Shown in pieces: positions 51,901-60,356 of a stretch of DNA of 64,000 nt (position 1 is the stretch's first letter; every line of letters starts with the position of its first letter). The translations under genes and the position numbers were made by a program. Source of the stretch: Antarcticibacterium sp. 1MA-6-2 (GTDB lineage Bacteria; Bacteroidota; Bacteroidia; Flavobacteriales; Flavobacteriaceae). The notes beneath the pieces were generated by a model that was not told the DNA's origin, did not search any database, and saw only the letters and a program-made list of their open reading frames with translations. The stretch is taken from assembly GCF_021535135.1 (NCBI RefSeq), contig NZ_CP091036.1:3472001-3536000 (forward strand). The letters are read 5' to 3'.

Positions 51901-51958
51901 TAGAGGTTTGTATCCGCAGCCTACTTCTATTACATTGGGTCTTCAATTAGGATTTTAA
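48925..51958 (+). CDS. SusC/RagA TonB-dependent receptor 3, one frameshift
   Basis: SusC-class transporter of 1010 residues after repair. ATG 48925 opens a signal peptide ending FLSAQ; the in-frame ATG 48874 lies upstream of the promoter box and is unlikely. CarboxypepD_reg-like domain (TVTDANGPLPGVNV, DFDGNYSLQV), plug (NPNDIENIQVLKDASTTAVYGSRG) and barrel ending ITLGLQLGF. One +1 shift at 49414-49418 (gCTTAGc); GCCGGC gives GNTPAVRIRGLAS, the conserved plug motif. Removing one base gives 1011 codons. Located in the xylan half of the window with CE15, GH43, xylA and xylB, it likely imports xylo-oligosaccharides. Confidence 0.94.
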
Positions 51959-51969
51959 AAAAATAATTT

Positions 51970-53436
51970 ATGAAAAAAATAAAAATAATTTTAATGGTCT
52001 TTGTCGCATTGTTCACAGTAAATGGATGTGATGAAGAAGATTTTGAGCTAAGCAACCCCAGCGGTCTTTCTCCTGAAACTTATTTTAGGACAGAGACTCA
52101 GGTGCAGTCTGCTGTGAATGCCATCTATGCTAATATGCAGACAATAGGATTGTATACAAGGATTTATTTCTTTGCCATGGATAATATGTCTCATGAAAAT
52201 GCAGGAAACTCTCAATTGGAGGCTGATAAAAGAGCTTTTCTTGAGTATTCCTTTGATGCGAGTCATCCTCCTATTAGCTGGTACTGGGATTCCTGTTACC
52301 GTGGGATAAACAAAGCCAATTTTGTTATCAATAATGAAGAAAGAATTAATGAAATTCCTTCTTCTCTTTTAAGTGATGATAAAAAAGCCAGGTTTGTTGG
52401 AGAAGCTAAATTTATGAGGGCGTTTTATTATTTTCTTTTGGTTACCCGTTTTGGCGATGTTCCTTTGATCACTGTAATTCCCGAAGATGGATCTGGTTTC
52501 CCTCGTTCTCCCAAGGAAGATGTCTATGATCAAATCGTAAAGGATTTAAATGATGCAAGCGAGTCTCTATGGGAAAGAGGCCGTACCGAAAATGGTAGAG
52601 CTACTCAGGGTGCTGCTTATGCCTTATTAGGTAAAACACATCTATATAGAGAGCAATACCAGGAGGCTCTTGATGCTTTTAGTAATATCTATGGAGATTA
52701 TTCTCTTGAAGAAGATTACTATGCAAATTTTAGAGAAGAAGATGAGTTTGGACCGGAATCTATTTTTGAAGTAAACTACGATGATGATTTAGGAAACTCT
52801 GCTGTCTGGAATTCCAATGCATCAGGAGAAGGTGCAAATGAAGTTACCTTCCGCGGTCAGGAGTATGGATTTAATGATTGGTTCAATGTTTATCCTTCAG
52901 AAGATCTTCTTAGTGAATATGAAGATGGAGATATTAGATTTGATGAGACCTTTTATACTGTTGGAGATACTTTTGCAGGTGGGGTTATAGAATCTATTCC
53001 TAACGATAGAAGCGCGGCCTGGAGAAAATATCAAAATTATTACAAAGATGTTAATGAGGATATGGCTTCCGGAATTAACTTTAAAGTAATACGATATGCT
53101 GATGTTCTTTTAATGATGGCTGAAGCTGAAAACGCACTGGGTAACCCGGAACAAGCTATAGAATACATTAACGAAGTAAGAGAGAGAGCAGATTTGCAAC
53201 CACTTTCTATGGATCTTTCCCAGGATAAAGTTTTCACTGCTATAGTACACGAAAGAATGGTGGAGCTCGCGGGAGAACAAGTACGTTTCCCTGACCTTGT
53301 TAGATGGGAACTTGCGGCAGATTATCTTTCAGAATATGGTTTCCAGGCTGGAAAGAATGAGATCTGGCCAATTCCAAATGACGAGATTGCTGCAAATGAA
53401 AGCATAGGACAGGAGGACCAGAATCCTGGTTACTAA
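51970..53436 (+). CDS. SusD/RagB-family lipoprotein 3
   Basis: Intact SusD-family lipoprotein of 488 residues. Lipobox VNGC is at about residue 20. SusD elements are complete: AVNAIYANMQ, WYWDSCYRGINKANFVI, KFMRAFYYFLLVTRFGDVPLI, GRATQGAAYALLGKTHLY, and VIRYADVLLMMAEAENALG. It ends IGQEDQNPGY as is usual for the family. It starts 11 bases after SusC3 and is followed by a strong terminator, so SusC3 and SusD3 form a discrete unit. Predicted role is surface capture of xylo-oligosaccharides for SusC3; the ligand is inferred from neighbours only. Confidence 0.94.
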   Translation: MKKIKIILMVFVALFTVNGCDEEDFELSNPSGLSPETYFRTETQVQSAVNAIYANMQTIGLYTRIYFFAMDNMSHENAGNSQLEADKRAFLEYSFDASHPPISWYWDSCYRGINKANFVINNEERINEIPSSLLSDDKKARFVGEAKFMRAFYYFLLVTRFGDVPLITVIPEDGSGFPRSPKEDVYDQIVKDLNDASESLWERGRTENGRATQGAAYALLGKTHLYREQYQEALDAFSNIYGDYSLEEDYYANFREEDEFGPESIFEVNYDDDLGNSAVWNSNASGEGANEVTFRGQEYGFNDWFNVYPSEDLLSEYEDGDIRFDETFYTVGDTFAGGVIESIPNDRSAAWRKYQNYYKDVNEDMASGINFKVIRYADVLLMMAEAENALGNPEQAIEYINEVRERADLQPLSMDLSQDKVFTAIVHERMVELAGEQVRFPDLVRWELAADYLSEYGFQAGKNEIWPIPNDEIAANESIGQEDQNPGY

Positions 53437-53808
53437 ACATTTTTAAATAAGATAATTAAGACCCTTTCATAATTTGAAAGGGTCTTTTTTTGTCTGGAAC
53501 ATTCTATCCCGATGGATAATTTTGCTACAATTAAAGCTGATTTTTACTCTATTTAACTTCCGGCTCTGTCTAAATGATAGTTCCCGACTCAAGATCTACA
53601 AATTAATTATTGACTAAATGCGCATAGTATTAACTTTATAAGCCGGACGGCTGGCTACGCTTTATTTATAAAAATGGCCTTGGTGAGGGTTTAAATTTTA
53701 CTGCCTGGAGCGATCCCCGGCATACACAAGAAGTGAAATAGAAATGCGACTTTTAGTGTAAGATATTTGGATTTAGAATTTTGAGAGTACTTTTACTTTA
53801 ATTGCTTT
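53437..53808. other. Convergent intergenic region after SusD3
   Basis: A 372-base gap between the SusD3 stop and the end of the ThuA-like gene, which point at each other. Beyond the terminator at 53459-53491 it holds no recognisable gene or repeat. Confidence 0.4.
53459..53491 (+). terminator. Intrinsic terminator of SusCD3
   Basis: AGACCCTTTCA (53459-53469) pairs perfectly with TGAAAGGGTCT (53475-53485) around a 5-base loop and runs into TTTTTTT. It lies 22 bases after the SusD3 stop codon. This is the clearest intrinsic terminator in the window. Confidence 0.9.
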
Positions 53809-54576
53809 TTAATTTCGGGAATCATCTTTAATTCCTTTACCTGTAGCAGCCCAGTAAATACCTCCATAAAGATGGTGCAGAAACCAGGGATTTTGGTATA
53901 TTTCTGCTATATGACCTAATCCGGTATAGAAAGATCTTCCGTTGTCAAAATATTGATACCAGGCAATTGGATGATCGCCCATCCTTTTGCCTTTTTTCTC
54001 TTCCCACTGAACTTCGGGATTGTATGAATCCTCATCAACACTTAGCAATATGTTCAGGTGGCTGGAATATTCTTCCGGAAGAAATTCATACCATTCGTCG
54101 GTCCAAAGAAAGCGTTTTGGGAAAATCTCCATACCAGGGAAATTAGTATCTATTACATCTACCATTGCAGTTTGTTCCAATGGATGAATATGAAACATTT
54201 TCCCAACCAGTTGGTTATACCAGGGCCATTCATATTCTGTATTGGAGGCACTGTGTACACCCACAAAACCTTTTCCCGATTGAATAAATTTTTGAAAAGC
54301 AGCTTGTTGCTCTTCATTTAAAATGTCTTCGGAAGTGTTTAAAAAAACAATAACATCGAACTGTTGAAGAAAATCATCATTAAACCTTGAGGCGTCTTCG
54401 TGCCATTGCAGATCAAATTTATGTCTTTTAGCCATAGACCTTAAAGCTGTAACTCCTTCATTTATAGATTCGTGATGCCATCCGGCAGTTTTAGTGAAAA
54501 GAAAAACGTTAAACTGATTTTGCGCAGGTGTTTTATTTGCTAGAAGCAGAGTGAAAAATATAAGGAGGTATCTCAC
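53809..54576 (-). CDS. Exported ThuA-like (trehalose-utilization-type) protein
   Basis: A 255-residue secreted protein with a signal peptide ending KTPAQ. It has the class I glutamine-amidotransferase-like ThuA fold: VFLFTKTAGWHHESI at the start, FDVIVFLNTSEDIL, GKGFVGVHSASNTEYEW and HPIAWYQYFDNGRSFYTGLGH. Many ThuA-domain proteins in Bacteroidota are secreted, sit in glycan loci and act on or bind sugars, but the exact reaction is not settled. It lies 22 bases downstream of the CE15 esterase on the same strand, so the two are probably one operon. No classical Cys-His-Glu triad is obvious. Confidence 0.85.
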   Translation of the reverse strand: MRYLLIFFTLLLANKTPAQNQFNVFLFTKTAGWHHESINEGVTALRSMAKRHKFDLQWHEDASRFNDDFLQQFDVIVFLNTSEDILNEEQQAAFQKFIQSGKGFVGVHSASNTEYEWPWYNQLVGKMFHIHPLEQTAMVDVIDTNFPGMEIFPKRFLWTDEWYEFLPEEYSSHLNILLSVDEDSYNPEVQWEEKKGKRMGDHPIAWYQYFDNGRSFYTGLGHIAEIYQNPWFLHHLYGGIYWAATGKGIKDDSRN

Positions 54577-54598
54577 AATCTTTGGTTATGGGGTGTGA

Positions 54599-55948
54599 CT
54601 ATTTTTCTTTATTAGTAAAGTATTTACATGCAAATTCAATGAAATAAGGCCAGTTAGGCACCACTGTATGACCACCTCTGTGCTCCCGAAATGCTATATC
54701 GCCTTCCAGAAGAGCTTTATGATCAGTAGGATATTCTGTAGTTCCCATTCCATTTTTCCCAAGAAGTTTATATACAGGAGCAGCATGTACATTGCTCAGG
54801 AACATTCCTTTGGCATCTATCCATTTTCCTTCTACCTCGGGATCTCCGGAACTAATAAATACTGGCCGTGGCGCGGCCATTGCTATGAGTTGATGGGCAT
54901 CAACTCTAAGCAGATCGTTAGGTGTAAGAGGTCCGGCATATTTTATGAAATTTGGAGCAAACCAGTGATATTCGGCAGAAGAGGCCAGGTTTTCTACCTG
55001 CTCCCCATACTCCCGTCTTAATATTTTTGTCCCACCTGCTCCCGAGGAACCTATAAATCCAATTGCGAAACGAGGATCATAGGCATAGGTCACAATAGCA
55101 GCTTTTCCGTACCTGGATAAACCTTCTATTCCCACCCGGTCTTCATCTACATCGGGATCAGTTTCAAAATAATCCAGAGCTCTGCTTGCTCCCCATGCCC
55201 AGGCTCGAAGCGTTCCCCAGTCATCCAGTTTTCTTGGCTGTCCTTTATTTACAAGTCCTATAATTCCTTCCCTTAGACTAAGCACCATTGTCTGCCTGGT
55301 AACTGGTAGGAATCAGGATTGCATAGCCCCAGCCTTTTTCAAGTAACTGTTCCTGCCAGGATTTACCTTCAGGAACAGTCCGGGGTATGTGGGAAGGCCA
55401 GTTCCATCCAAATTCCATTATAACTAAGCACAAGTTTATTTGCTGTTGCGGGAGTGGTGAGAGTTAGTTCAATTTCAACTTTTATTTCTTGATAAATTGA
55501 ATTGTCAACCCGTCCCAATAATTCTTTCTGCGTTACAGGATGCCCCCCAATAACTGTATCTTTTCTGCTTAGTCACTATCCAGTGTACCTCAGGAAGCTC
55601 TGCGGGAACCCGTCCATAAACCTCTCTGTCAAAATCTTCTTTAATTTCGGCCCTCCTTCGTTCCCAATCCCTGGGAGTTTTTACTTTTGAACCATCTTTA
55701 AAAACTAAAGGATCCGGCAGGCTATCGTAGGGAGAAGCTTTTGTCTCATCAGAATTTGCTGCGTTTGGAGCTTCGGGATTACCAGATGGACCCGACCGCA
55801 ATTCACTAATGTTCAGCTTTTCCATCATTAATTTATGATCTTCGCTGCTTAGCCTATTTATACTATCCCTGAATTTTTGCGAAGGCTGAGAGAAGGACTG
55901 GAAGGTACCAATTAGAAAAAGTATCAGGAAATAATGTATTCTTATCAT
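54599..55948 (-). CDS. CE15-type glucuronoyl esterase, three frameshifts
   Basis: Exported alpha/beta-hydrolase of carbohydrate esterase family 15, which cleaves the ester between glucuronoxylan and lignin. Repaired length 448 residues. The signal peptide ends SFSQ. The N-terminal part has PDPLVFKDG and REVYGRVPAELPEV. The nucleophile Ser is in GIEGLSRYGKAA, with GSSGAGG and GDPEVEGKW further on and the catalytic His in EHRGGHTVVPNWPYF. All three +1 breaks are at RCCGGY: plus-strand CTTAG 55568-55572 (IVTGRKDTVIGG), CTAAG 55424-55428 (KLVPVIMEFGW) and CTAAG 55278-55282 (DNGAGLREG). Length minus three is exactly 449 codons. It supports a xylan specificity for this locus. Confidence 0.9.
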
Positions 55949-56046
55949 TGAAAAATTTAATTTTCTGCGTGTAAAAATCAGTTTACTCTCGATTAATCTT
56001 TGGGTGGGTGGTTATTTCGGATAAATCAATATTTAAACTTCATGAA

Positions 56047-56060
56047 CGCAATCGGTTTCC
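56047..56060 (+). promoter_or_regulatory. LacI/PurR-type operator between CE15 and the DUF255 gene
   Basis: CGCAATCGGTTTCC, read on the minus strand as GGAAACCGATTGCG, agrees with the site before SusC3 at 13 of 14 bases. It lies in the 176-base divergent region between the CE15 and thioredoxin-fold genes and could control either. On the plus strand TATCTTTA at 56092-56099, 31 bases downstream, is a possible -7 box for the rightward gene. Confidence 0.55.
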
Positions 56061-56124
56061 TTAAATTTAAATTAATTTTATGAAATTCCCCTATCTTTAA
56101 ACTTCAATTTGATCTCCTAATTCA

Positions 56125-58269
56125 GTGGCATTTAAGATAAAATTTATTTTACCGTTTTTAATCCTCACCCTTTGCACGTTAGCCGGGTGTAAAAACGAAA
56201 CAGAGAAAGAACTTACCAAAGGAAACCGTCTCGCACGTGCTAATAGTCCTTACTTACAAGAGCACGCAGATAATCCTGTAGACTGGTATGAATGGGGGCC
56301 TGAAGCTCTGGAAAAAGCCAGGGAAGAAGATAAACCTATTATCATTAGTGTTGGTTATGCTTCCTGTCACTGGTGCCATGTCATGGAAAGGGAAAGTTTT
56401 ATGGATTCAAGTGTAGCAAAAATCATGAATCGTGATTTCGTTTCTATAAAGATTGATCGTGAAGAGCGACCAGATATTGATAAAATTTATATGAATGCAG
56501 CACAGTTATTAAACGGTAGTGGGGGCTGGCCATTGAATGCAGTAACTCTTCCAAATGGGAAGCCCTTTTTCGCAGGAACATATTTTCCACCTGAAGAATG
56601 GAAAAACATTTTAACCCAAATTGCTAAAGCTTATAAAGAAAATAAGGAGCCCTTAATTAAGACCGCAAATGCTTTAACTGAAGGAATTAAGAGTACAAAC
56701 AAACTGGGGGATCTTGGAATGAAGCAAAATAAGATTTCCAAGGATGATTATATTGCTTTAATGGAAGCGTGGGAGCCAAAGTTTGACACTGCAAAAGGGG
56801 GTTACAGGGGTGAGGAGAAGTTTCCATTACCCGTAAGCTGGGATGCACTTCTACAGTATTACTATCTTACCGAAAACGAAAAAGCCCTGGAAATGGTTAA
56901 GACAACGCTTGATAATCTTGCCAGGGGAGGAATTTACGATCAGTTAGGTGGCGGTTTTTCAAGATACACCACAGATCCCGATTGGTTGATTCCGCATTTC
57001 GAAAAGATGCTTTACGATAACGCCCAATTAATAAGCTTATACTCTAAAGCGTATAAAGTTATTCCATCAGAAGAATATAAAAATGTTATAGTCGAAACCA
57101 TTCAATTCGTAGAACGGGAACTGTCAAATAATGAAGGTGGTTTCTACTCTTCTTTAAATGCCGATACAGATGGTGAAGAAGGAAAATATTACGTTTGGTC
57201 TTTGGAAGAACTGCGCAATACTTTAGCTCCTTCTGAAATTGATTTGGTTACTAACTATTTCAATATTGAACCCTACGGAAACTGGGAAAGAGGGAAAAAT
57301 ATACTTTTTCGAAAATCCTCGATGGAAGAATTTGCACGTCGCGAAGGTGTGGATTACAGCAAGCTCCAAACTTCTCTCAATGAGGCCCGAAAAAAGCTTT
57401 TGAAACAACGACAAACCAGAATACAGCCCAGTGTGGATGATAAATCTCTAACCTCATGGAATGCCCTAATGATCGAAGCATATTTGGAGGCCTTTTTAGC
57501 TCTTAATAATCCCGAATATCTTCAAAGGGCAATAGATGGTGCTAATTTCCTAAACGAAAAAATGCTTAGTCCGGATAGTAGTTTATGGAGGAGTTATAAA
57601 GATGGGAAAGGCAGGATTGCTGCTTTTCTCGATGATTATGCAATGCTTAGCCAGGCATATATTCATCTTTACCAAATCACTCTGGAAAAGGAGTGGCTTA
57701 CAAAGGCGAACAAAATTGTCGATTATGCTATCAGCAATTTTAGGGATGACACAAGCGGAATGTTTTATTATACTTCAAAAACCAATAACAACCTGGTTGC
57801 GCAAAAAATGGAATTGGATGATAACGTAATTCCCTCATCTAATTCTGTTATGGCGAAAAATCTTTTTATCCTGGGGACACTTTTGGAACAGGAAGAATAC
57901 TTAAAGATGAGTGAGAAAATGATGAGCCAAATGTATGATCTCACAATGGAAGACCCTTCTTTTTACGCGAATTGGACAAAGTTAATGGGTACAAATGCTT
58001 TTGGTGCGTATGAAATTGCCATTGTAGGACATAGTGCCCAACAAAAGAATTTTCAGGTTCAAAACGAGTACTTGCCTACCTCTATTTTTATGGGAGGCAA
58101 TGAAGAAAATTTACCACTCCTCGAGAATAAACTTGTAGAGGGGGAAACCTTGATCTACGTATGTCAGAATAAAACGTGCAAATACCCTGTGAGTTTAGCA
58201 GAAGAAGCCATAGAAATTATAGGAAAGTACCATAGTGGCAGGGAAGAAAGTACAAACATTTGGAACTAA
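56125..58269 (+). CDS. DUF255 thioredoxin-domain lipoprotein (YyaL/SSP411-like)
   Basis: A 714-residue protein starting at GTG 56125, with a lipoprotein signal (lipobox LAGC). Residues 30-190 are a thioredoxin-like domain with the CHWC motif in YASCHWCHVMERESF. The remaining 500 residues form a six-hairpin (alpha/alpha) toroid (WDALLQYYYLTENEKALEM, LDDYAMLSQAYIHLYQITLE). The related cytosolic family is usually 650-700 residues. Its function is not established; the toroid resembles glycosidase or epimerase folds. The unusual point is the lipoprotein signal, which places it at the envelope next to a xylan locus. Confidence 0.8.
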   Translation: MAFKIKFILPFLILTLCTLAGCKNETEKELTKGNRLARANSPYLQEHADNPVDWYEWGPEALEKAREEDKPIIISVGYASCHWCHVMERESFMDSSVAKIMNRDFVSIKIDREERPDIDKIYMNAAQLLNGSGGWPLNAVTLPNGKPFFAGTYFPPEEWKNILTQIAKAYKENKEPLIKTANALTEGIKSTNKLGDLGMKQNKISKDDYIALMEAWEPKFDTAKGGYRGEEKFPLPVSWDALLQYYYLTENEKALEMVKTTLDNLARGGIYDQLGGGFSRYTTDPDWLIPHFEKMLYDNAQLISLYSKAYKVIPSEEYKNVIVETIQFVERELSNNEGGFYSSLNADTDGEEGKYYVWSLEELRNTLAPSEIDLVTNYFNIEPYGNWERGKNILFRKSSMEEFARREGVDYSKLQTSLNEARKKLLKQRQTRIQPSVDDKSLTSWNALMIEAYLEAFLALNNPEYLQRAIDGANFLNEKMLSPDSSLWRSYKDGKGRIAAFLDDYAMLSQAYIHLYQITLEKEWLTKANKIVDYAISNFRDDTSGMFYYTSKTNNNLVAQKMELDDNVIPSSNSVMAKNLFILGTLLEQEEYLKMSEKMMSQMYDLTMEDPSFYANWTKLMGTNAFGAYEIAIVGHSAQQKNFQVQNEYLPTSIFMGGNEENLPLLENKLVEGETLIYVCQNKTCKYPVSLAEEAIEIIGKYHSGREESTNIWN

Positions 58270-58690
58270 TTTCTTCTTTTTCCAAGGAGAGAGTTTTTTT
58301 TAAAAGTTTTCGGGATTAAAAGGGGTAACTGTAACGATGCTTATAATCTCTGAACTCCCCGCAATCGCTTGTTAAATTAAATGTGGTTCCTGTCTGGCTG
58401 AATTTGGTATTATTAAACATTTTTAAAAAAACAAAGCTGATAAAACATTTGCTTTATCAGCTTTAATTTTTAGACAGATATTTCTACCAGATCATTGTTC
58501 TGGGGAAGTGCTTCTAAGGGAAAAGGATAAGACTTCTTCTGAGGGAGCTATTCCCATTCCTTCCACTCTCAATTTTGCTGAAGGATCATTCCCTTCTGTT
58601 TTAGATTTGGTATTTCACCTGCCAAAACCGGAAATCGAAAAAGTGTCCTTATATAGAATCAAATAGACCCTTTATAAAGACACTTTTAAG
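58270..58690. other. Convergent intergenic region with terminator
   Basis: A 421-base gap between converging genes. It holds a strong hairpin terminator (58433-58464) and a weak operator-like sequence, CGCAATCGCTTGTT at 58360-58373, which matches CGNAANCGNTTNCG at eight of ten fixed positions. I see no reading frame with support. Confidence 0.4.
58433..58464. terminator. Bidirectional hairpin terminator
   Basis: AAAGCTGATAAA (58433-58444) pairs perfectly with TTTATCAGCTTT (58453-58464) around an 8-base loop. On the plus strand it is followed by AATTTTTAG, and on the minus strand by a long T tract, GTTTTTTTAAAAA. It can serve both the DUF255 gene and the minus-strand GH43/xyl transcript. Confidence 0.75.
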
Positions 58691-59822
58691 CTATTGATTA
58701 TCATTTGCATAGGAAGTAATAGTTTCTATACTACCGTCTTCCTTATGTTGTAGTTCTGCCATTTTCATACTTCTTAAATAGGTCTTACCTCCTGAAAGTG
58801 AACTGTCATGGTAGAAGAGATACCATTTACCTTCAAATTCTACAATTGAATGGTGATTGGTCCAGCCAAGCACGGGTTCTAATATTACCCCCTGATAAGT
58901 AAATGGGCCATAGGGGCTGTCGCTTAGTGGCATAAGCAATATTATGTGTATCACCTGTTGAGTATGAGAAATAATAGGTGTCGTTATATTTATGTACCCA
59001 CGCGGCTTCAAAAAATCTTCTTTCATTATCTCCTGTGCTTAGAGGATTTCCGTCCTTATCCAAAATTTGTACATCCCGCAGTTCTTCAGCAAAACCGAGC
59101 ATATCATCACTCATGCGGGCCACTTTGGGACTTAGGGCAGGTTCATCATCTGCTGGATAAACATCTTCTTCGCCCTGATATTCATTATTACGGTACCGTT
59201 GCAGCTGGCCACCCCATATACCGCCCAGGTACATGTAATATTTCCCATCTGTATCTTTATAAACTGCGGGATCTATACTATAACTTTTTGCTATTGGTTC
59301 TTTTTGAGCAGTAAACGGTCCTGCAGGAGAGTCACTTGTTGCAACGCCAATTCTAAAGATATCCTTTTCATCTTTTGCGGGAAAATAAAGATAGTATTTG
59401 CCATTTTTTTCTGCTGCATCTGGAGCCCACATTTGTCGTTTAGCCCAGGCAACATCTTTTACATCAAGTACCACCCCGTGATCTGTTACTTTTCCTCCAA
59501 TACTGTCCATAGAGTATACGTGATAATCTTTCATATCAAAGTGAGCTCCAGTGTCATCTTCAGGAATACCTGAATCCCAGTCATGAGAAGGATAGATATA
59601 TATTTTTCCATCAAATACGTGGGCCGATGGATCGGCTGTATAATTATCTGTCACTAAGGGTTCCGAAGCGAATTTGGGTAGGGTATCGTTAGAAAGATTT
59701 GTGGTGTCTTCTGGAGCTCCTTCGGTCTGGCTTGAATTATTTTCATTTTTGCAACCTGTAATTGCAAGAATTGACAAGGTGAACAAAGCGGATTTGTAAA
59801 AGGGAGTTTTTTTCTTTTCCAT
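58691..59822 (-). CDS. GH43 xylosidase/arabinofuranosidase lipoprotein, one frameshift
   Basis: Glycoside hydrolase family 43, 376 residues after repair, single propeller. The N-terminus is a probable lipoprotein signal (ITGC) and a low-complexity acidic linker. Base Asp is in NYTADPSAHVFDGKIYIY, the second Asp in SIDPAVYKDTDGKYYMYLGG, and the acid Glu in FFEAAWVHKYNDTYYFSYS. The frame shifts +1 where the minus strand reads acTAAGCgac (plus CTTAG, 58923-58927); ACCGGC gives YATGDSPYGPF. Removing one base gives 377 codons. Shorter than the 565-residue GH43 at 40033 and lacking the C-terminal sandwich, it probably has a different linkage preference. Next upstream on this strand is xylA. Confidence 0.9.
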
Positions 59823-60002
59823 TTAAGTTAAATTAAATAATTAGGAATGTTTGTTATAAAAGATGGTTACTATGCTAAAAATAGGTATTTTTTATCAATC
59901 GTATTCGTGTAAATTTTATTTTTTTAATATGTTAACAGCAATGATATGAGTGGTTTGTATCCCCAAATGACAATATTTTAAACTTATTTCTGGTTTTTTT
60001 AA

Positions 60003-60016
60003 AGCAACCGATTGTG
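60003..60016 (-). promoter_or_regulatory. LacI/PurR-type operator upstream of GH43
   Basis: AGCAACCGATTGTG shares the AACCGATTG core with the sites at 48858 and 56047 and fits CGNAANCGNTTNCG at eight of ten fixed positions. It lies about 180 bases upstream of the minus-strand GH43 start, further than the other sites are from theirs. It may still control GH43 or another transcript. Confidence 0.4.
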
Positions 60017-60284
60017 TGAGTATTAGTTTGAAAAATTATCTCTGTTTAATATCAGATTGATGTGAAGCAGCTTGTAGTAAAAAGAACCCATGAATGAGTA
60101 ACTGTGGCTCTTTAAAACTATTTAAAGCCACTTAGTAAGCTACCGCAGGACTGGAGGGTCAACCTTTATAAAAAAAGCGTGTTTCACCTACTTTCTTCAG
60201 CCAAATGAACTGAGGTGTAAAAAAGACGAGGCAGTAGATCTCCAAATATAAAAGTAGCTTTCAAGTAATTGGAGTTTATTCAGA

Positions 60285-60338
60285 AAATAAAAAATGAAGC
60301 GGTACACACCTTTTTCCTTTAAAATGTACCGCTTTCAT
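60285..60338 (-). terminator. Terminator of the xylBA transcript
   Basis: On the minus strand ATGAAAGCGGTACA pairs with TGTACCGCTTCAT (one-base bulge) and is followed by TTTTTTATTTT. It starts 19 bases after the xylA stop codon. The position, stem and T tract all fit a Rho-independent terminator, which would separate xylA from the GH43 gene. Confidence 0.75.
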
Positions 60339-60356
60339 CTTTGGTCATATAAAATT

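Larger units (their letters stand above)
59823..60356. other. Promoter and terminator region between GH43 and xylA
   Basis: A 534-base non-coding stretch. It holds an operator-like site at 60003-60016, the xyl terminator at 60285-60338, and an imperfect hairpin at about 60105-60132 (GTGGCTCTTTAAA and TTTAAAGCCAC). On the minus strand, TATTTTTA about 65 bases before the GH43 start fits seven of eight bases of the -7 consensus. No gene is supported. Confidence 0.45.

Noticed and set aside
58360..58373. Strong operator site
   Set aside because: It matches only eight of ten fixed positions and lies between two converging genes, so a regulatory role is doubtful.
3384..58927. Programmed ribosomal frameshifting or stop-codon recoding
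   Set aside because: The same DNA string recurs in unrelated genes without slippery heptamers or downstream structures, shifts occur by +1, +2, -1 and 0, and intact genes use TAA and TAG normally as stops.
3384..58927. Genome decay giving true pseudogenes
   Set aside because: The breaks are confined to one hexamer context and two homopolymers, every gene is otherwise highly conserved, and all repair to whole codons. Random decay would scatter stops and substitutions.
3384..58927. Transposon footprints (TA insertions)
   Set aside because: Most changes are one base long and include C to T and G to A substitutions; no target-site duplications or element remnants are present.
60105..60132. Functional terminator between GH43 and xylA
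   Set aside because: The stem is imperfect (a two-base bulge), there is no T tract, and a better terminator lies at 60285-60338.
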